DNA of 64,000 nucleotides from Chromatocurvus sp046260765 (GCA_046260765.1 JBHEOO010000014.1:17440-81439), one strand, 5' to 3'. Shown: positions 34,545 through 43,361, numbered from the stretch's first letter. Numbers and translations: made by a program. The notes: generated from the letters alone by a model not told the origin.

Positions 34545-36611
34545 ATGACCAGTATTGAAACCGAGGAAAAAGCCCGACTCGACGCCTGCCAGGCAAGCAT
34601 TGTCGAGGCAATCGACGGCATCAGCGTGCGACTGAACGACTACTCCCGGGAAATACAGACGCGCAAGGAATATCTGTGGGAGGCGCGCCGGGACATGGAC
34701 CACATTGAGAAAATCGCCGTCCGCCAGACCATAGAACAGACGCTGGACACGGCGGAGGTGCTCAAGGAACAGCAGCAGAAACTCGCGAAGCTCCAGCGCT
34801 CCCCCTACTTTGGCCGCTTTGATTTTGTCAGGCGCGAGGGGGATGTCGGAGAGCCGGTCTATATTGGCGTGCACCACTTTCGCGACGAGGAAGCGCAGGA
34901 AACCCTCGTTTATGACTGGCGCGCACCGATCGCCTCCATGTTCTACGATTTTGAGACCGGACCGGCGCAATACGAGGCGCCCTCCGGTGAAGTGCGGGGT
35001 GAGCTCACGCGCAAGCGCCAGTTTCGCATCCGAGACGGCGAAATGGAGTTCGTGCTGGAGACCGGCGTGAATATCGTCGACGACCTGCTGCAGGAAGAGC
35101 TGAGTCGCGCCAGCAGCGACGAGGGCATGCAGAACATCGTCGCCACCATTCAGCGCGACCAGAACGCCATCATACGCAACGATGAAGCACACACGCTGGT
35201 GATCCAGGGTGTCGCAGGCTCGGGCAAGACCTCCATCGCGCTGCATCGCATTGCCTATCTGCTGTACCGCTTCAAAGATACCCTGAGTTCGGACGACATT
35301 CTGATCATTTCGCCGAACCGCGTGTTTGCCGACTACATCGGCAACGTGCTGCCCGAGCTCGGTGAAGAGCAGGTGGCGGAAATCGGCATGGAAACGCTGG
35401 CCGAAGAATTGCTGGACCACCAGTACCGCTTTCAGTCGTTTTTCGAGCAGACGGCGGCACTGCTGGAAGGCCGCGATGAGTCGCTGCCTGCGCGCATCGC
35501 CGCCAAGGCCTGCCCCGATTTTCTACGCCAGCTCGATGCCTATGCGGCGCATGTGGAAGCCAGTTCGTTTGCAGCAGTCGACTGGCGCATCGGGCGCAAG
35601 ATCGTGCCGGCCTGGTTCTTCGAAGAAAACTGGCCGCGTTACCGGGGCGTCGGTCTCACCGAGCGGGTACAGCGCATGGTGACGGCTACCGAGCGGCAGA
35701 TCGGTGTTCACTATAATTACGATCTTGAGCTCGAGGAGCGTCGCGCTCTGCGCGAGGCCGTGCGCGGCATGGTGCGCAAGGTGACCCTGCGACAGGCCTA
35801 TATCGGGATGTTCGACTGGATAGAGCAGCCCGGGCTCTTCAAGCCGGCCGGTGGCAGGCTGGAGTATGGCGATGTTTTCCCCCTCATCTACCTGAAAATG
35901 CGCCTGGAGGGAGTAACCAACCCCTACAGTCGCATCAAACACCTGCTGATCGATGAGATGCAGGACTACACGGCTGTGCAGTATGCGGTACTGGCTCGAC
36001 TGTTTACCTGCCGCAAGACCGTGCTCGGTGATGCATCGCAGTCGGTAAACCCTTACACGAGCTCTACCGCGGAAACCATACGCCAGCGCCTGCCCTCGTC
36101 AGCAACGGTGAAGCTGACGAAGAGCTACCGCTCGACCTGGGAGATCATGCAGTTTGCTCTGGGCATTTCACCCAACCCTGAACTGGAGGCGATGAAGCGC
36201 AGCGGCGAGATCCCCCGGGTTCAGTTGTGTCGCCGCAACGCGGAGATGATCGGGCACATTGTCGATGAGGTGGCGGCGCTGGAGGCGTCTGAACATGAAA
36301 CCCTGGCGGTTATCGCCAGAACGCAGAAACAGGCGGCGCGGCTGCATAAGTCATTGCAGGCGCAAGGCGTTGCTGCGAGCCTGCTGCACGGCGACAGTGC
36401 GGCGTTCTCCGGTGGCGTGGTAGTGTGCACGGCGTACCTCGCCAAGGGCCTGGAATTTGACCGGGTGATCGTGGCCGACGTCAGCGCCAGGCAGTATGCC
36501 AGCGAGATGGATCGCAGCCTGCTCTACGTTGCCTGTACCCGCGCCATGCATCGCCTGGCCCTGTTCTACGTGGGTGAGCCTTCGCCGCTGCTGCCCCACG
36601 TATCAGAGTGA
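34545..36611 (+). CDS. helD: HelD-type SF1 (UvrD/Rep-like) ATPase, RNA polymerase recycling factor family
   Basis: 688 residues. An N-terminal helical region (about 1-90) fits the HelD coiled-coil arm. It is followed by VYIGVHHFRDEE and DWRAPIASMFYDFE, the conserved HelD N-core. Walker A is GVAGSGKTS (222-230), Walker B is DEMQDYT, and KSYRST and the C-terminal YVACTRAMHRL complete the SF1A motifs. HelD proteins pry stalled RNA polymerase off DNA in Gram-positives; a role here is inferred. The ATG at 34545 is chosen by homology; SD context is poor. It lies directly behind the HepT remnant. Confidence 0.85.
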   Translation: MTSIETEEKARLDACQASIVEAIDGISVRLNDYSREIQTRKEYLWEARRDMDHIEKIAVRQTIEQTLDTAEVLKEQQQKLAKLQRSPYFGRFDFVRREGDVGEPVYIGVHHFRDEEAQETLVYDWRAPIASMFYDFETGPAQYEAPSGEVRGELTRKRQFRIRDGEMEFVLETGVNIVDDLLQEELSRASSDEGMQNIVATIQRDQNAIIRNDEAHTLVIQGVAGSGKTSIALHRIAYLLYRFKDTLSSDDILIISPNRVFADYIGNVLPELGEEQVAEIGMETLAEELLDHQYRFQSFFEQTAALLEGRDESLPARIAAKACPDFLRQLDAYAAHVEASSFAAVDWRIGRKIVPAWFFEENWPRYRGVGLTERVQRMVTATERQIGVHYNYDLELEERRALREAVRGMVRKVTLRQAYIGMFDWIEQPGLFKPAGGRLEYGDVFPLIYLKMRLEGVTNPYSRIKHLLIDEMQDYTAVQYAVLARLFTCRKTVLGDASQSVNPYTSSTAETIRQRLPSSATVKLTKSYRSTWEIMQFALGISPNPELEAMKRSGEIPRVQLCRRNAEMIGHIVDEVAALEASEHETLAVIARTQKQAARLHKSLQAQGVAASLLHGDSAAFSGGVVVCTAYLAKGLEFDRVIVADVSARQYASEMDRSLLYVACTRAMHRLALFYVGEPSPLLPHVSE

Positions 36612-36624
36612 TGTCACCGCGTCA

Positions 36625-36662
36625 TTTGCGCAACATCCAGTGATGTTGGCAGGTGGCGCAAA
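36625..36662 (+). promoter_or_regulatory. Nested hairpin between helD and the acetolactate synthase gene
   Basis: CAACATC (36631-36637) and GATGTTG (36642-36648) form a 7 bp stem with a 4 nt loop. The flanking TTTGCG (36625-36630) and CGCAAA (36657-36662) can extend it. No T-run follows, so it may be a weak terminator or a leader structure ahead of acetolactate synthase, about 74 bp before its ATG. Confidence 0.35.
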
Positions 36663-36735
36663 ACATTTGGATGACAATTGCGTAACATAGCGCCTACCCT
36701 GGCGCCCTGAAAATTCTGCACCGGATACAGCCTTT

Positions 36736-38562
36736 ATGAGCACCGACAACGTTACCTACGCCGACACCACCACCATCACGGGTGGCGCCCTGACAGACAT
36801 CCAGCCAGAGCAGCGGGAGGGTGCCCTGCGCGGCGCCCAGCTGTTGGCCAAGTCGCTGCAGGCGGAGGGCGTTGACGTTCTGTTCGGCTACCCGGGCGGA
36901 GCCAACCTGGAAATTTTCGATGTGCTGCGGGAGTACGATATCCAGTGCATCCGCACGGAGCATGAGCAGGGCGCGGTGCACGCTGCCCAGGGCTACGCCC
37001 GCGCCAGTGGCCGGGTTGGCGTATGTCTGGCAACATCCGGGCCCGGAGCGACCAATCTCGTGACCGGCATTGCCGATGCCAACAGCGATTCCACGCCGAT
37101 TGTCGCCATAACGGGCAATGTACCGTCACATCTGCTCGGCAAAAACGCGTTTCAGGAAGTGGATATCGTCAGCATCACCCGTCCGGTGACGAAGCGCAGT
37201 ACGCTGGTGAAGCAGGTGGCTGACATTCCGGCGGTGGTGCGTGAGGCCTTTGCACTGGCGGGGGGTAACCGTCCCGGTCCGGTGCTTATCGATATCCCAA
37301 AGGACATCCAGCAGCACTACCCCCGGGATGCGGAGGGAAATCACCTGCCGCCCCCCATCCCCGCCGTCATCGAGTTGCCCGAGCAGTCGGTGGGGAGGCT
37401 GTCCGATAACCAGCTCGAGGAAGCCTGCCGGCTTATCAGTGAGGCGCAGCGCCCCGTGATTTACGCCGGAGGCGGTATTGTTGCCGCCAACTGTGCAGAT
37501 GCCCTTCTCGCACTGGCGGAGAAGCTGCAGTGCCCGGTGACAACCACGATCATGGGGCACGGCGCCTTTCCGCCGGGGCATGACCTTGCGCTGCAGATTC
37601 TGGGTATGCACGGATCGAAAGCGGCGAATGTCGCCGTGAACGAGGCGGACCTGGTGATTGCTGCCGGTGTCCGCTTTGATGATCGCGTGACCGGCAAAGT
37701 GGATGCCTTTATCGCCGACGGCAAGATTATTCACATTGATATCGACCGCGATGAGCTGAACAAGAACAAGAGCGTCACGCTGCCCATCTGGGCAGACATC
37801 GGGCATGCACTGGTGCAGCTTGGCGAGCACGCCAGCTGTGGTGAGCACACCGAGTGGCTGGACTATCTATCTGGCCTGTTGCGTGAGTTCCCCTTCGATG
37901 TTCCCAGAGGAGAAGCGATCAGTCCCCAGTATGCAATACACCTGCTGAGCGAGATGACCAGCGGCGAAGCGGTTGTCAGTGTGGGTGTGGGTCAGCACCA
38001 GATGTGGGCGATGCAGCATTACCAGCCGCGCCAGTCCCGCTCATTCCTCAGCAGTTCGGGTTTCGGCACCATGGGTTACGGCTTACCTGCCGCCATAGGC
38101 GCGAAGCTCGCCTGTCCCGATCGACAGGTCATCGACATCGATGGCGATGGCTCGCTGAACATGACCATTCACGAGCTCGCGACCTGTCATCGCTACAGTA
38201 TAGGGGTCAAGATAGTGGTGATTAACAATCAATGGCTGGGCATGGTGCGGCAGTGGCAGGATATGATCTATGAGGGTCATCGTTCCGGTTCGGATCTGTC
38301 GGATCCCATGGCGGTGAAGGCGCCGGGGGAGACTGACATCTACCCCGACTTTCCGATGATTGCTGCCGGCTACAGGGTGCGTGCCGAGCGCGTTTCCAGC
38401 CCTGCCGATCTGCAGGCTGCTTTCGCCCGCATGCTGGAGGACCCGGACGAGCCCTACCTGCTGGATGTGATTGTTGATGGGGCAGAGAACGTCTACCCCA
38501 TGATTCCGGCGGGCGGGACGTATCGCGATATTATTATGGGGCGAGGTCCGAAGCGGAACTGA
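36736..38562 (+). CDS. ilvB: Acetolactate synthase large (catalytic) subunit
   Basis: 608 residues. A ThDP-dependent fold with the catalytic Glu in RTEHEQGAVHAAQGYARASG, the central FAD-binding-type domain, and the ThDP/Mg site GDGSLNMTIHELAT. It makes acetolactate or acetohydroxybutyrate for branched-chain amino acids. Its N-terminal ~30 residues (before GALRGAQLLAKSL) are an extra non-conserved tail. No small regulatory subunit (ilvN/ilvH) follows, unlike most biosynthetic enzymes, so regulation must come from elsewhere. Confidence 0.93.
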   Translation: MSTDNVTYADTTTITGGALTDIQPEQREGALRGAQLLAKSLQAEGVDVLFGYPGGANLEIFDVLREYDIQCIRTEHEQGAVHAAQGYARASGRVGVCLATSGPGATNLVTGIADANSDSTPIVAITGNVPSHLLGKNAFQEVDIVSITRPVTKRSTLVKQVADIPAVVREAFALAGGNRPGPVLIDIPKDIQQHYPRDAEGNHLPPPIPAVIELPEQSVGRLSDNQLEEACRLISEAQRPVIYAGGGIVAANCADALLALAEKLQCPVTTTIMGHGAFPPGHDLALQILGMHGSKAANVAVNEADLVIAAGVRFDDRVTGKVDAFIADGKIIHIDIDRDELNKNKSVTLPIWADIGHALVQLGEHASCGEHTEWLDYLSGLLREFPFDVPRGEAISPQYAIHLLSEMTSGEAVVSVGVGQHQMWAMQHYQPRQSRSFLSSSGFGTMGYGLPAAIGAKLACPDRQVIDIDGDGSLNMTIHELATCHRYSIGVKIVVINNQWLGMVRQWQDMIYEGHRSGSDLSDPMAVKAPGETDIYPDFPMIAAGYRVRAERVSSPADLQAAFARMLEDPDEPYLLDVIVDGAENVYPMIPAGGTYRDIIMGRGPKRN

Positions 38563-38779
38563 CTCTGACCACGACTCTGACAGATGAAGCGGCTACAGGC
38601 GTCTCTGATTCAACGCGGGCCCTGGCTGCGGCTCTGCGTGCGATCTCGGTTTCGCTACGAGCTCGTTCTGCTTCGCTGCGAGCGAGGTCTGCGTCACTGC
38701 CACTGCGTGCCCTAATTGCTTCCCGGGTACACGCCTGAAGACGAGTCTCCTCACGCTTCTTCCGCCTCCCTTTTTTCAT
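38534..38779 (-). CDS. Arg/Ala-rich small ORF, doubtful
   Basis: 81 residues, very rich in Arg, Ala, Glu and Ser (stretches such as ARSEAERARSETEIARRAAARAR), lacking any family I know. In its favour are a good SD (GAGGAGAGA, 5 nt before the ATG at 38779) and an ATGA overlap with the frame upstream. Against it are the low complexity and a 29 bp overlap with the acetolactate synthase 3' end. It may be a remnant of a longer stress-type coiled-coil protein. Confidence 0.25.
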   Translation of the reverse strand: MKKGRRKKREETRLQACTREAIRARSGSDADLARSEAERARSETEIARRAAARARVESETPVAASSVRVVVRVSSASDLAP

Positions 38780-38943
38780 CGGATCTCTCCTCTGCGGCGA
38801 ATTTCTTCGCTCAGGGCGTCTGCACCGTGCTGCATTTCCCGATTAATCTCTGCCGCTTTCGCCGCAGAAGCCACGGATGCTCTGGCATCCAGGCCGTAGG
38901 CTATCGATCAGGCGCATCTGGCCGTCGTTGATGCGCTCTAACA
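38780..38943 (-). other. Probable frameshifted small-gene remnant
   Basis: On the minus strand, one frame reads LERINDGQMRLIDSL after the csbD-like stop. Another frame then reads LDARASVASAAKAAEINREM and runs to EEIRRRGEIR, ending exactly at the start of the Arg/Ala-rich ORF. The two protein-like halves sit in different frames, which suggests a single decayed coiled-coil gene. I cannot identify it. Confidence 0.3.
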
Positions 38944-39144
38944 CTACTTGGCCTGATTTTTTTCAAACTCCCGGATCTGCTCCTCTGCCTCTTCCTTTGA
39001 AACACCGTATGCATGCTGGATTTCACCCGCGAGCTGCTCGCGTTTGCCGTCAATGACGTCAAGGCGGGCGTCTGTGCGATAGCACACCTGATCGTGCGCG
39101 CATGAGTGTGGTAACGCACAGAAAATTGGCGTCTTTCCGTTCAT
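38944..39144 (-). pseudogene. CsbD-like stress protein with replaced or decayed N-terminus
   Basis: 66 residues. The C-terminal half (RLDVIDGKREQLAGEIQHAYG, then SKEEAEEQIREFEKN) is a clear CsbD-family C-terminus. The N-terminal half should be the conserved WK-rich helix seen in CsbD proteins, but it instead reads as unrelated Cys/His-rich sequence, and no other frame restores it. CsbD proteins are small general-stress proteins of unknown mechanism. It may be a chimera or a pseudogene; expression is uncertain. Confidence 0.6.
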
Positions 39145-39213
39145 GTTCAGTTGCTCAGGGGTTCACCGGTTGATCGCCTGAGGCCTGTTGTTTTCATTTT
39201 GTGAGTGAAGTCC

Positions 39214-39972
39214 ATGCCAGCAAATGGAAAGTGCGTCCTGAACGCGCCAGTGGCGGCTGGTAATCAGCTCCTCGCGTATTTGCCGCAGCGCCAGCGAGAG
39301 GGCATTGTCGCGCGCTCCGACACAGTCGACATGGTGTTCGGCGCCGTTCTCTGCGAAGTGGGGGAGCCGTTCGAACATCTCTACTTCCCCACGAGCGGCA
39401 GTATTTCAGTGCTGCGAACCATGCTGGACCATGAGCCGTTTGAAACAGAAAACATAGGACGTGAGGGAATGCTGGGCGCGGCGCTGGCGCTGGGCGTTGC
39501 GCGTGCGTCTCAGCGGGGTGTCGTGTGTGCCGAGGGTCTGGCTCTACGACTGAAAAGCGAAATTTTTCGGGAAGTCCTGGATCAGTATCCCGCGTTGCAC
39601 AGTGTTTTACAGCGCTATCTCTATGTGGTCATGGCAGGGCTGTCACAATCGATCGGCTGCGTACGTTTTCACGATGTCGGAAGTCGCCTTGCTCGGGCCC
39701 TGCTGCTGGCGCATGATCGCGTGAGTGCCGATGACCTGCCGTTACTGACGCATAAGCTACTTGCGGAGATGCTCGGTGTCCAACGAGGTTCGGTAACCAT
39801 TGCGGCCGCCAGGCTGCAGCGACGAGGTATTATACGCTATAGCCGGGGCCGGATCGCCGTACTCGACCGCGAGGGTCTCGAGGACGCAGCCTGTAGTTGC
39901 TATCGGGCGAGTATTGAGAATTACGACAGTGTGTTCCCAGCGAGCGCCGCTGCATGCACCCCCGTAAAATAG
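39214..39972 (+). CDS. Crp/Fnr-family transcriptional regulator
   Basis: About 252 residues: an N-terminal cyclic-nucleotide-binding-like beta-barrel (LCEVGEPFEHLYFPTSGSISVL) and a C-terminal winged HTH (LTHKLLAEMLGVQRGSVTIAAARLQRRG). It lacks the Fnr Cys cluster and the clear cAMP-binding residues, so the effector is unknown. The ATG at 39214 or the in-frame GTG at 39205 could start it. A second paralogue lies 346 bp downstream, suggesting duplication. Confidence 0.85.
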   Translation: MPANGKCVLNAPVAAGNQLLAYLPQRQREGIVARSDTVDMVFGAVLCEVGEPFEHLYFPTSGSISVLRTMLDHEPFETENIGREGMLGAALALGVARASQRGVVCAEGLALRLKSEIFREVLDQYPALHSVLQRYLYVVMAGLSQSIGCVRFHDVGSRLARALLLAHDRVSADDLPLLTHKLLAEMLGVQRGSVTIAAARLQRRGIIRYSRGRIAVLDREGLEDAACSCYRASIENYDSVFPASAAACTPVK

Positions 39973-40215
39973 AAGTGTAAAAATAACAGCGCCGACTCTC
40001 GCTGTTATGTATGCTGGCGCACGGAGAGTGCGATAGATTAAGGTAAGTTTAGTAAAGGCCTGAATGTATTCGTGAATACCGTATTGTTTGAGCGATTTCC
40101 TTATCACCTCTCGTGATAGACGCCGAATCGCCGTCAATACCCTTGCGGAACATCAGGCAATGGCAACCTGAATTTTAGCGACCGGGTTAAAAGTATTTGT
40201 CAATAGTACTTGTTG

Positions 40216-40275
40216 ACAGGGCCTGTAGACAGGGCCTGTAGACAGGGCTTGTAGACAGGGCCTGTAGACAGGGGG
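40216..40275. repeat. 13 bp tandem repeat, about 4.5 copies, each junction a small palindrome
   Basis: ACAGGGCCTGTAG occurs at 40216-40228, 40229-40241, 40242-40254 (one mismatch) and 40255-40267, with a partial fifth copy. At each junction CCTGT and ACAGG form a perfect inverted pair around AG. It lies 45-100 bp upstream of the second Crp/Fnr gene. The rest of the 346 bp intergenic region (39973-40318) shows no gene. Confidence 0.92.
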
Positions 40276-40318
40276 ATGGCTAAACACACCTGAGTCTGTA
40301 TCTTTGGAGACCTCAGCT

Positions 40319-41053
40319 ATGAAGCTGGCTGCGTGCCCCGAACAGAACCATCTTCTTGCTGCTCTGTCAGCTGATATTCAGGATCGACTGTTCCCTTACC
40401 TTGAGCATGTGCCAATACCGCTTGGTATGGTGATGTACGAATCCGGCGATAGAATGCGCCACGTTTACTTTCCCACAGACAGCATTGTGTCATTGCTTTA
40501 CGTAATGGAGAGTGGTTCGTCAGCTGAAATTTCCGTCGTGGGCAACGAGGGTCTCGTCGGTATCTCGCTGTTCATGGGTGGAGAGAGTACTTCCAGCCGT
40601 GCCGTGGTTCAAAGCGGTGGTAGCGCGTACCGGCTGCTGGGGCAAAGACTTGTCGACGAGTTTCATCGCCACGGTGAATTGATGACCTTGTTGTTACGCT
40701 ACACACAGTCACTGATTACGCAGATGGCCCAGACCGCAGTGTGTAACCGTCACCACACCATTGATCAGCAGTTGTGTCGTTGGCTGCTGCTTTCGCTTGA
40801 CCGGCTCAATTCAGACGAGCTGACCATGACGCAGGAACTCATCGCCAACATGCTGGGCGTTCGGCGCGAGGGCGTGACGGAAGCAGCAGGGAAACTGCAG
40901 AAACAGGGCGTTATTGAATACCGTCGTGGAAAGATAAAAGTGCTCGATAGACCCACGCTTGAGCGACTCAGCTGCGAGTGCTACTCGGTCGTCAAGAAGG
41001 AGTCGGATCGATTGCTGAATGCCCTGCCTACTCGCAACGTGAAGTCGGCATGA
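40319..41053 (+). CDS. Crp/Fnr-family transcriptional regulator (second copy)
   Basis: 244 residues with the same architecture as the upstream paralogue: a beta-barrel with MVMYESGDRMRHVYFPTDSIVSLL, a long dimer helix, and the HTH MTQELIANMLGVRREGVTEAAGKLQKQG. The ATG at 40319 has TGGAGA 9 nt upstream; an in-frame TTG at 40304 is less likely. The palindromic 13 bp repeats in front of it are candidate operators for this protein or its paralogue. Confidence 0.87.
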   Translation: MKLAACPEQNHLLAALSADIQDRLFPYLEHVPIPLGMVMYESGDRMRHVYFPTDSIVSLLYVMESGSSAEISVVGNEGLVGISLFMGGESTSSRAVVQSGGSAYRLLGQRLVDEFHRHGELMTLLLRYTQSLITQMAQTAVCNRHHTIDQQLCRWLLLSLDRLNSDELTMTQELIANMLGVRREGVTEAAGKLQKQGVIEYRRGKIKVLDRPTLERLSCECYSVVKKESDRLLNALPTRNVKSA

Positions 41054-41221
41054 TTGAGATTCAGGAACTCGAGAGCCGCTGCACACCACGACACTGAACG
41101 TTGGCTGCTGCAGATATTGCGGCCGAGTGGCAGCGGAGCGGGCATGGGTACGCCGTAGAGATTTCACCTTATGTGGTATTGCGCACAGAACAGGTAAAAA
41201 CCGCCACCTAGTCTTACTGAC

Positions 41222-42460
41222 ATGGACAGCTCACATCACAATTTGGCCTTTGCCGATGCCCGTAGCACGAAGGCTGCTCCCTCGGCCCTCGCCGAGCCGG
41301 TTTGCCCGCGCTGCAAGGGTTCCCTGGTCCGCATCCGGCGACGCATTGTAGATCGTATTATCTGTCTTTTTACACTGGTCTGGCGCTATCGCTGTATCGG
41401 CGATAATGGCAATCCGGCCTGCGCATGGCAGGGTAATATCCACGCCTATTCACCGGGTGGAGATAAGGTGGGGCATACAGCCTTTGGTGACATGTCTTTT
41501 GGGGATATGGCGCAGATCACGCTCAACGCGATTGGTGACGCGGTTCTGGTTGCTGATCCGGCTGGCAGGGTGATCTACATGAACAAGGTCGCCGAGACGC
41601 TCACAGGCTGGTCCAGCGCAGAATCCCTGGGCAAACCGGTGGAGGATATCTTTTTCATCGTTGATGCCAGCACGCGGGAGCGAATGGTCAGTCCGTCGAA
41701 GCGGGCCATGAGCCAGGATCGTATTGTCGAGCTGGAACTCGGCAGCATTCTGATACGCCACGACGGAACCGATCTTGCGATTGAAGATTCGGCGGCGCCG
41801 ATTCTCAATCGACTGGGCGAGATTGTGGGTGCTGTCATTGTCTTTCATGACGCGCGGGAATCGAGGACGGTGACTGAGATGATGAGCCATCATGCCCAGC
41901 ACGACATTCTTACAGACCTGCCGAACCGGCTGCTACTCCTGGAGCGGCTTACACAGGCCATCGGTATGGCCAGTCGTAACCACAAGCAGATTGCCCTGCT
42001 CTTTCTGGACCTCGATCGCTTCAAGGACGTCAACGATTCGTTTGGTCACGCCGTTGGAGATCAGCTACTGCGAGACATCGCGGCAGATATCCTTTCCTGC
42101 GTGCGCACGACGGACACAGTGAGCCGACTCGGCGGTGACGAATTCGTTATTCTTCTTACCCAGATTGAAAAGTTACACGATGCTGCCCAGGTGGCAGAAA
42201 AGCTGTTGGAGAAGGTTGCCCGCCCGCGGGTTGTCGATGGCCACAGGCTGCACATTACCCTGAGCATTGGAATCAGTGCTTATCCAGAAAACGGGCTGGA
42301 TGCGGCCACATTAATGGACCATGCAGACGGTGCCATGTATCGCTCCAAGGCCGCAGGACGAAACAAGTTCCCGTTGTCTTCGAGGCGCTGTGCGGTGTCA
42401 CTTCCTACCGTCGTCCATTCCGACGCATGCCCGGAGTCAAGCCGTGCCGTCAAAATGTAA
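41222..42460 (+). CDS. Zinc-ribbon / PAS / GGDEF diguanylate cyclase
   Basis: 412 residues. At the N-terminus CPRC and, about 30 residues later, two further cysteines (YRC, CAW) suggest a small zinc ribbon. A PAS domain follows (MAQITLNAIGDAVLVADPAGRVIYMN), then a GGDEF domain with DLDRFKDVND, an intact GGDEF and an RTTD I-site five residues before it. It should produce c-di-GMP under control of a PAS signal, perhaps redox. The zinc ribbon is an unusual addition. The 3' end overlaps the convergent epimerase gene by 11 bp. Confidence 0.87.
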   Translation: MDSSHHNLAFADARSTKAAPSALAEPVCPRCKGSLVRIRRRIVDRIICLFTLVWRYRCIGDNGNPACAWQGNIHAYSPGGDKVGHTAFGDMSFGDMAQITLNAIGDAVLVADPAGRVIYMNKVAETLTGWSSAESLGKPVEDIFFIVDASTRERMVSPSKRAMSQDRIVELELGSILIRHDGTDLAIEDSAAPILNRLGEIVGAVIVFHDARESRTVTEMMSHHAQHDILTDLPNRLLLLERLTQAIGMASRNHKQIALLFLDLDRFKDVNDSFGHAVGDQLLRDIAADILSCVRTTDTVSRLGGDEFVILLTQIEKLHDAAQVAEKLLEKVARPRVVDGHRLHITLSIGISAYPENGLDAATLMDHADGAMYRSKAAGRNKFPLSSRRCAVSLPTVVHSDACPESSRAVKM

Positions 42461-43361
42461 ACAGCTCCCGGAATTTGACAAGATCCTCAACCATCGTGGT
42501 GTCGCCGGGCAGCAGACCCTGAAGTCGCTCATCGCAAGCGATGGTCAGGTCATGCAGTGGCGCGTGTTGCTCGACGTAAATCGTCTCCAGTGAGGGATAG
42601 ATTTCTTTCAGTGCATCGATAAGCTCTACCGTCGACATGCTGCGGTGTGACAGAGTGTAGACGTCTGACTCCATGTCACGTCGGATCATGCGCGCCAGGG
42701 TCTCGACGACCCGGTAGACACTGATGTGTGTCACGGTGTGCTCGGGGTTGCCATGTATGGCGACCCGGTTTGTAAAGTGTGCGTCAAAGATGAACTGGTT
42801 CACCATGGTCTCAACGCGCAGATTCTTGGAATAGCCGTATACATTGGCGCAGCGAATAAGCTGCACCGGTATTTTCTCCATCAGTCGCAGCACGTGTTCC
42901 TCGCCGCGCATTTTTGACAGGCTGTAGAAACTGGTGGGCGCACGCGGATGATCTGTCCCCGTGATGTGTCCCTGACCGTAGACGGATTGACTGCTCAGGT
43001 AGATAAAGCGCTTGATACCGGCATCCTCAGCGCTATACACCACTTCTGCGGTGCCCCAGTGGTTGGTCTGTTCGAAATCGTGGGCGTTCTGGTCAGCATA
43101 GGGCGTCTCAACGCGGGCCGCCAGGTGAACCACGATATCAATGCCCTGCATAGCGCGATGCAGGCTGCGCGAGTCAAGAATGTCTGCCTGCATGAAGCGC
43201 ACGTTGTTGCCGGGCACTTTGCGAAGGCCAGTGAACAGGTTGTAGTTGCCCTTGCAAAGGTTGTCGTAAACCAGCACTTCCTCAACGCCGGGCTCAGCAG
43301 AAAGACGGTAGACCAGCTCATTGCCGATGTAGCCGGCGCCGCCCGTGACCAGAATGCGCAT
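42450..43361 (-). CDS. NAD-dependent epimerase/dehydratase (extended SDR)
   Basis: 303 residues with the Rossmann start RILVTGGAGYIGNELVYRL, an acidic VYDNLCKGN ribose-binding turn and the catalytic YSLSK in place of YxxxK. Extended SDRs act on nucleotide sugars, as 4-epimerases or dehydratases; the exact sugar is not readable. Its ATG follows the stop codon of the APS reductase directly (TGAATG), so the pair is translationally coupled. Confidence 0.87.
   Translation of the reverse strand: MRILVTGGAGYIGNELVYRLSAEPGVEEVLVYDNLCKGNYNLFTGLRKVPGNNVRFMQADILDSRSLHRAMQGIDIVVHLAARVETPYADQNAHDFEQTNHWGTAEVVYSAEDAGIKRFIYLSSQSVYGQGHITGTDHPRAPTSFYSLSKMRGEEHVLRLMEKIPVQLIRCANVYGYSKNLRVETMVNQFIFDAHFTNRVAIHGNPEHTVTHISVYRVVETLARMIRRDMESDVYTLSHRSMSTVELIDALKEIYPSLETIYVEQHAPLHDLTIACDERLQGLLPGDTTMVEDLVKFRELFTF

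Noticed and set aside
39757..40137. 126-codon minus-strand frame across the Crp/Fnr 3' end and the intergenic region
   Set aside because: Overlaps a supported gene for half its length and lacks any protein-like pattern or SD.
40216..40275. CRISPR array
   Set aside because: Units are 13 bp without spacers and no cas genes are present; it is a plain tandem repeat.
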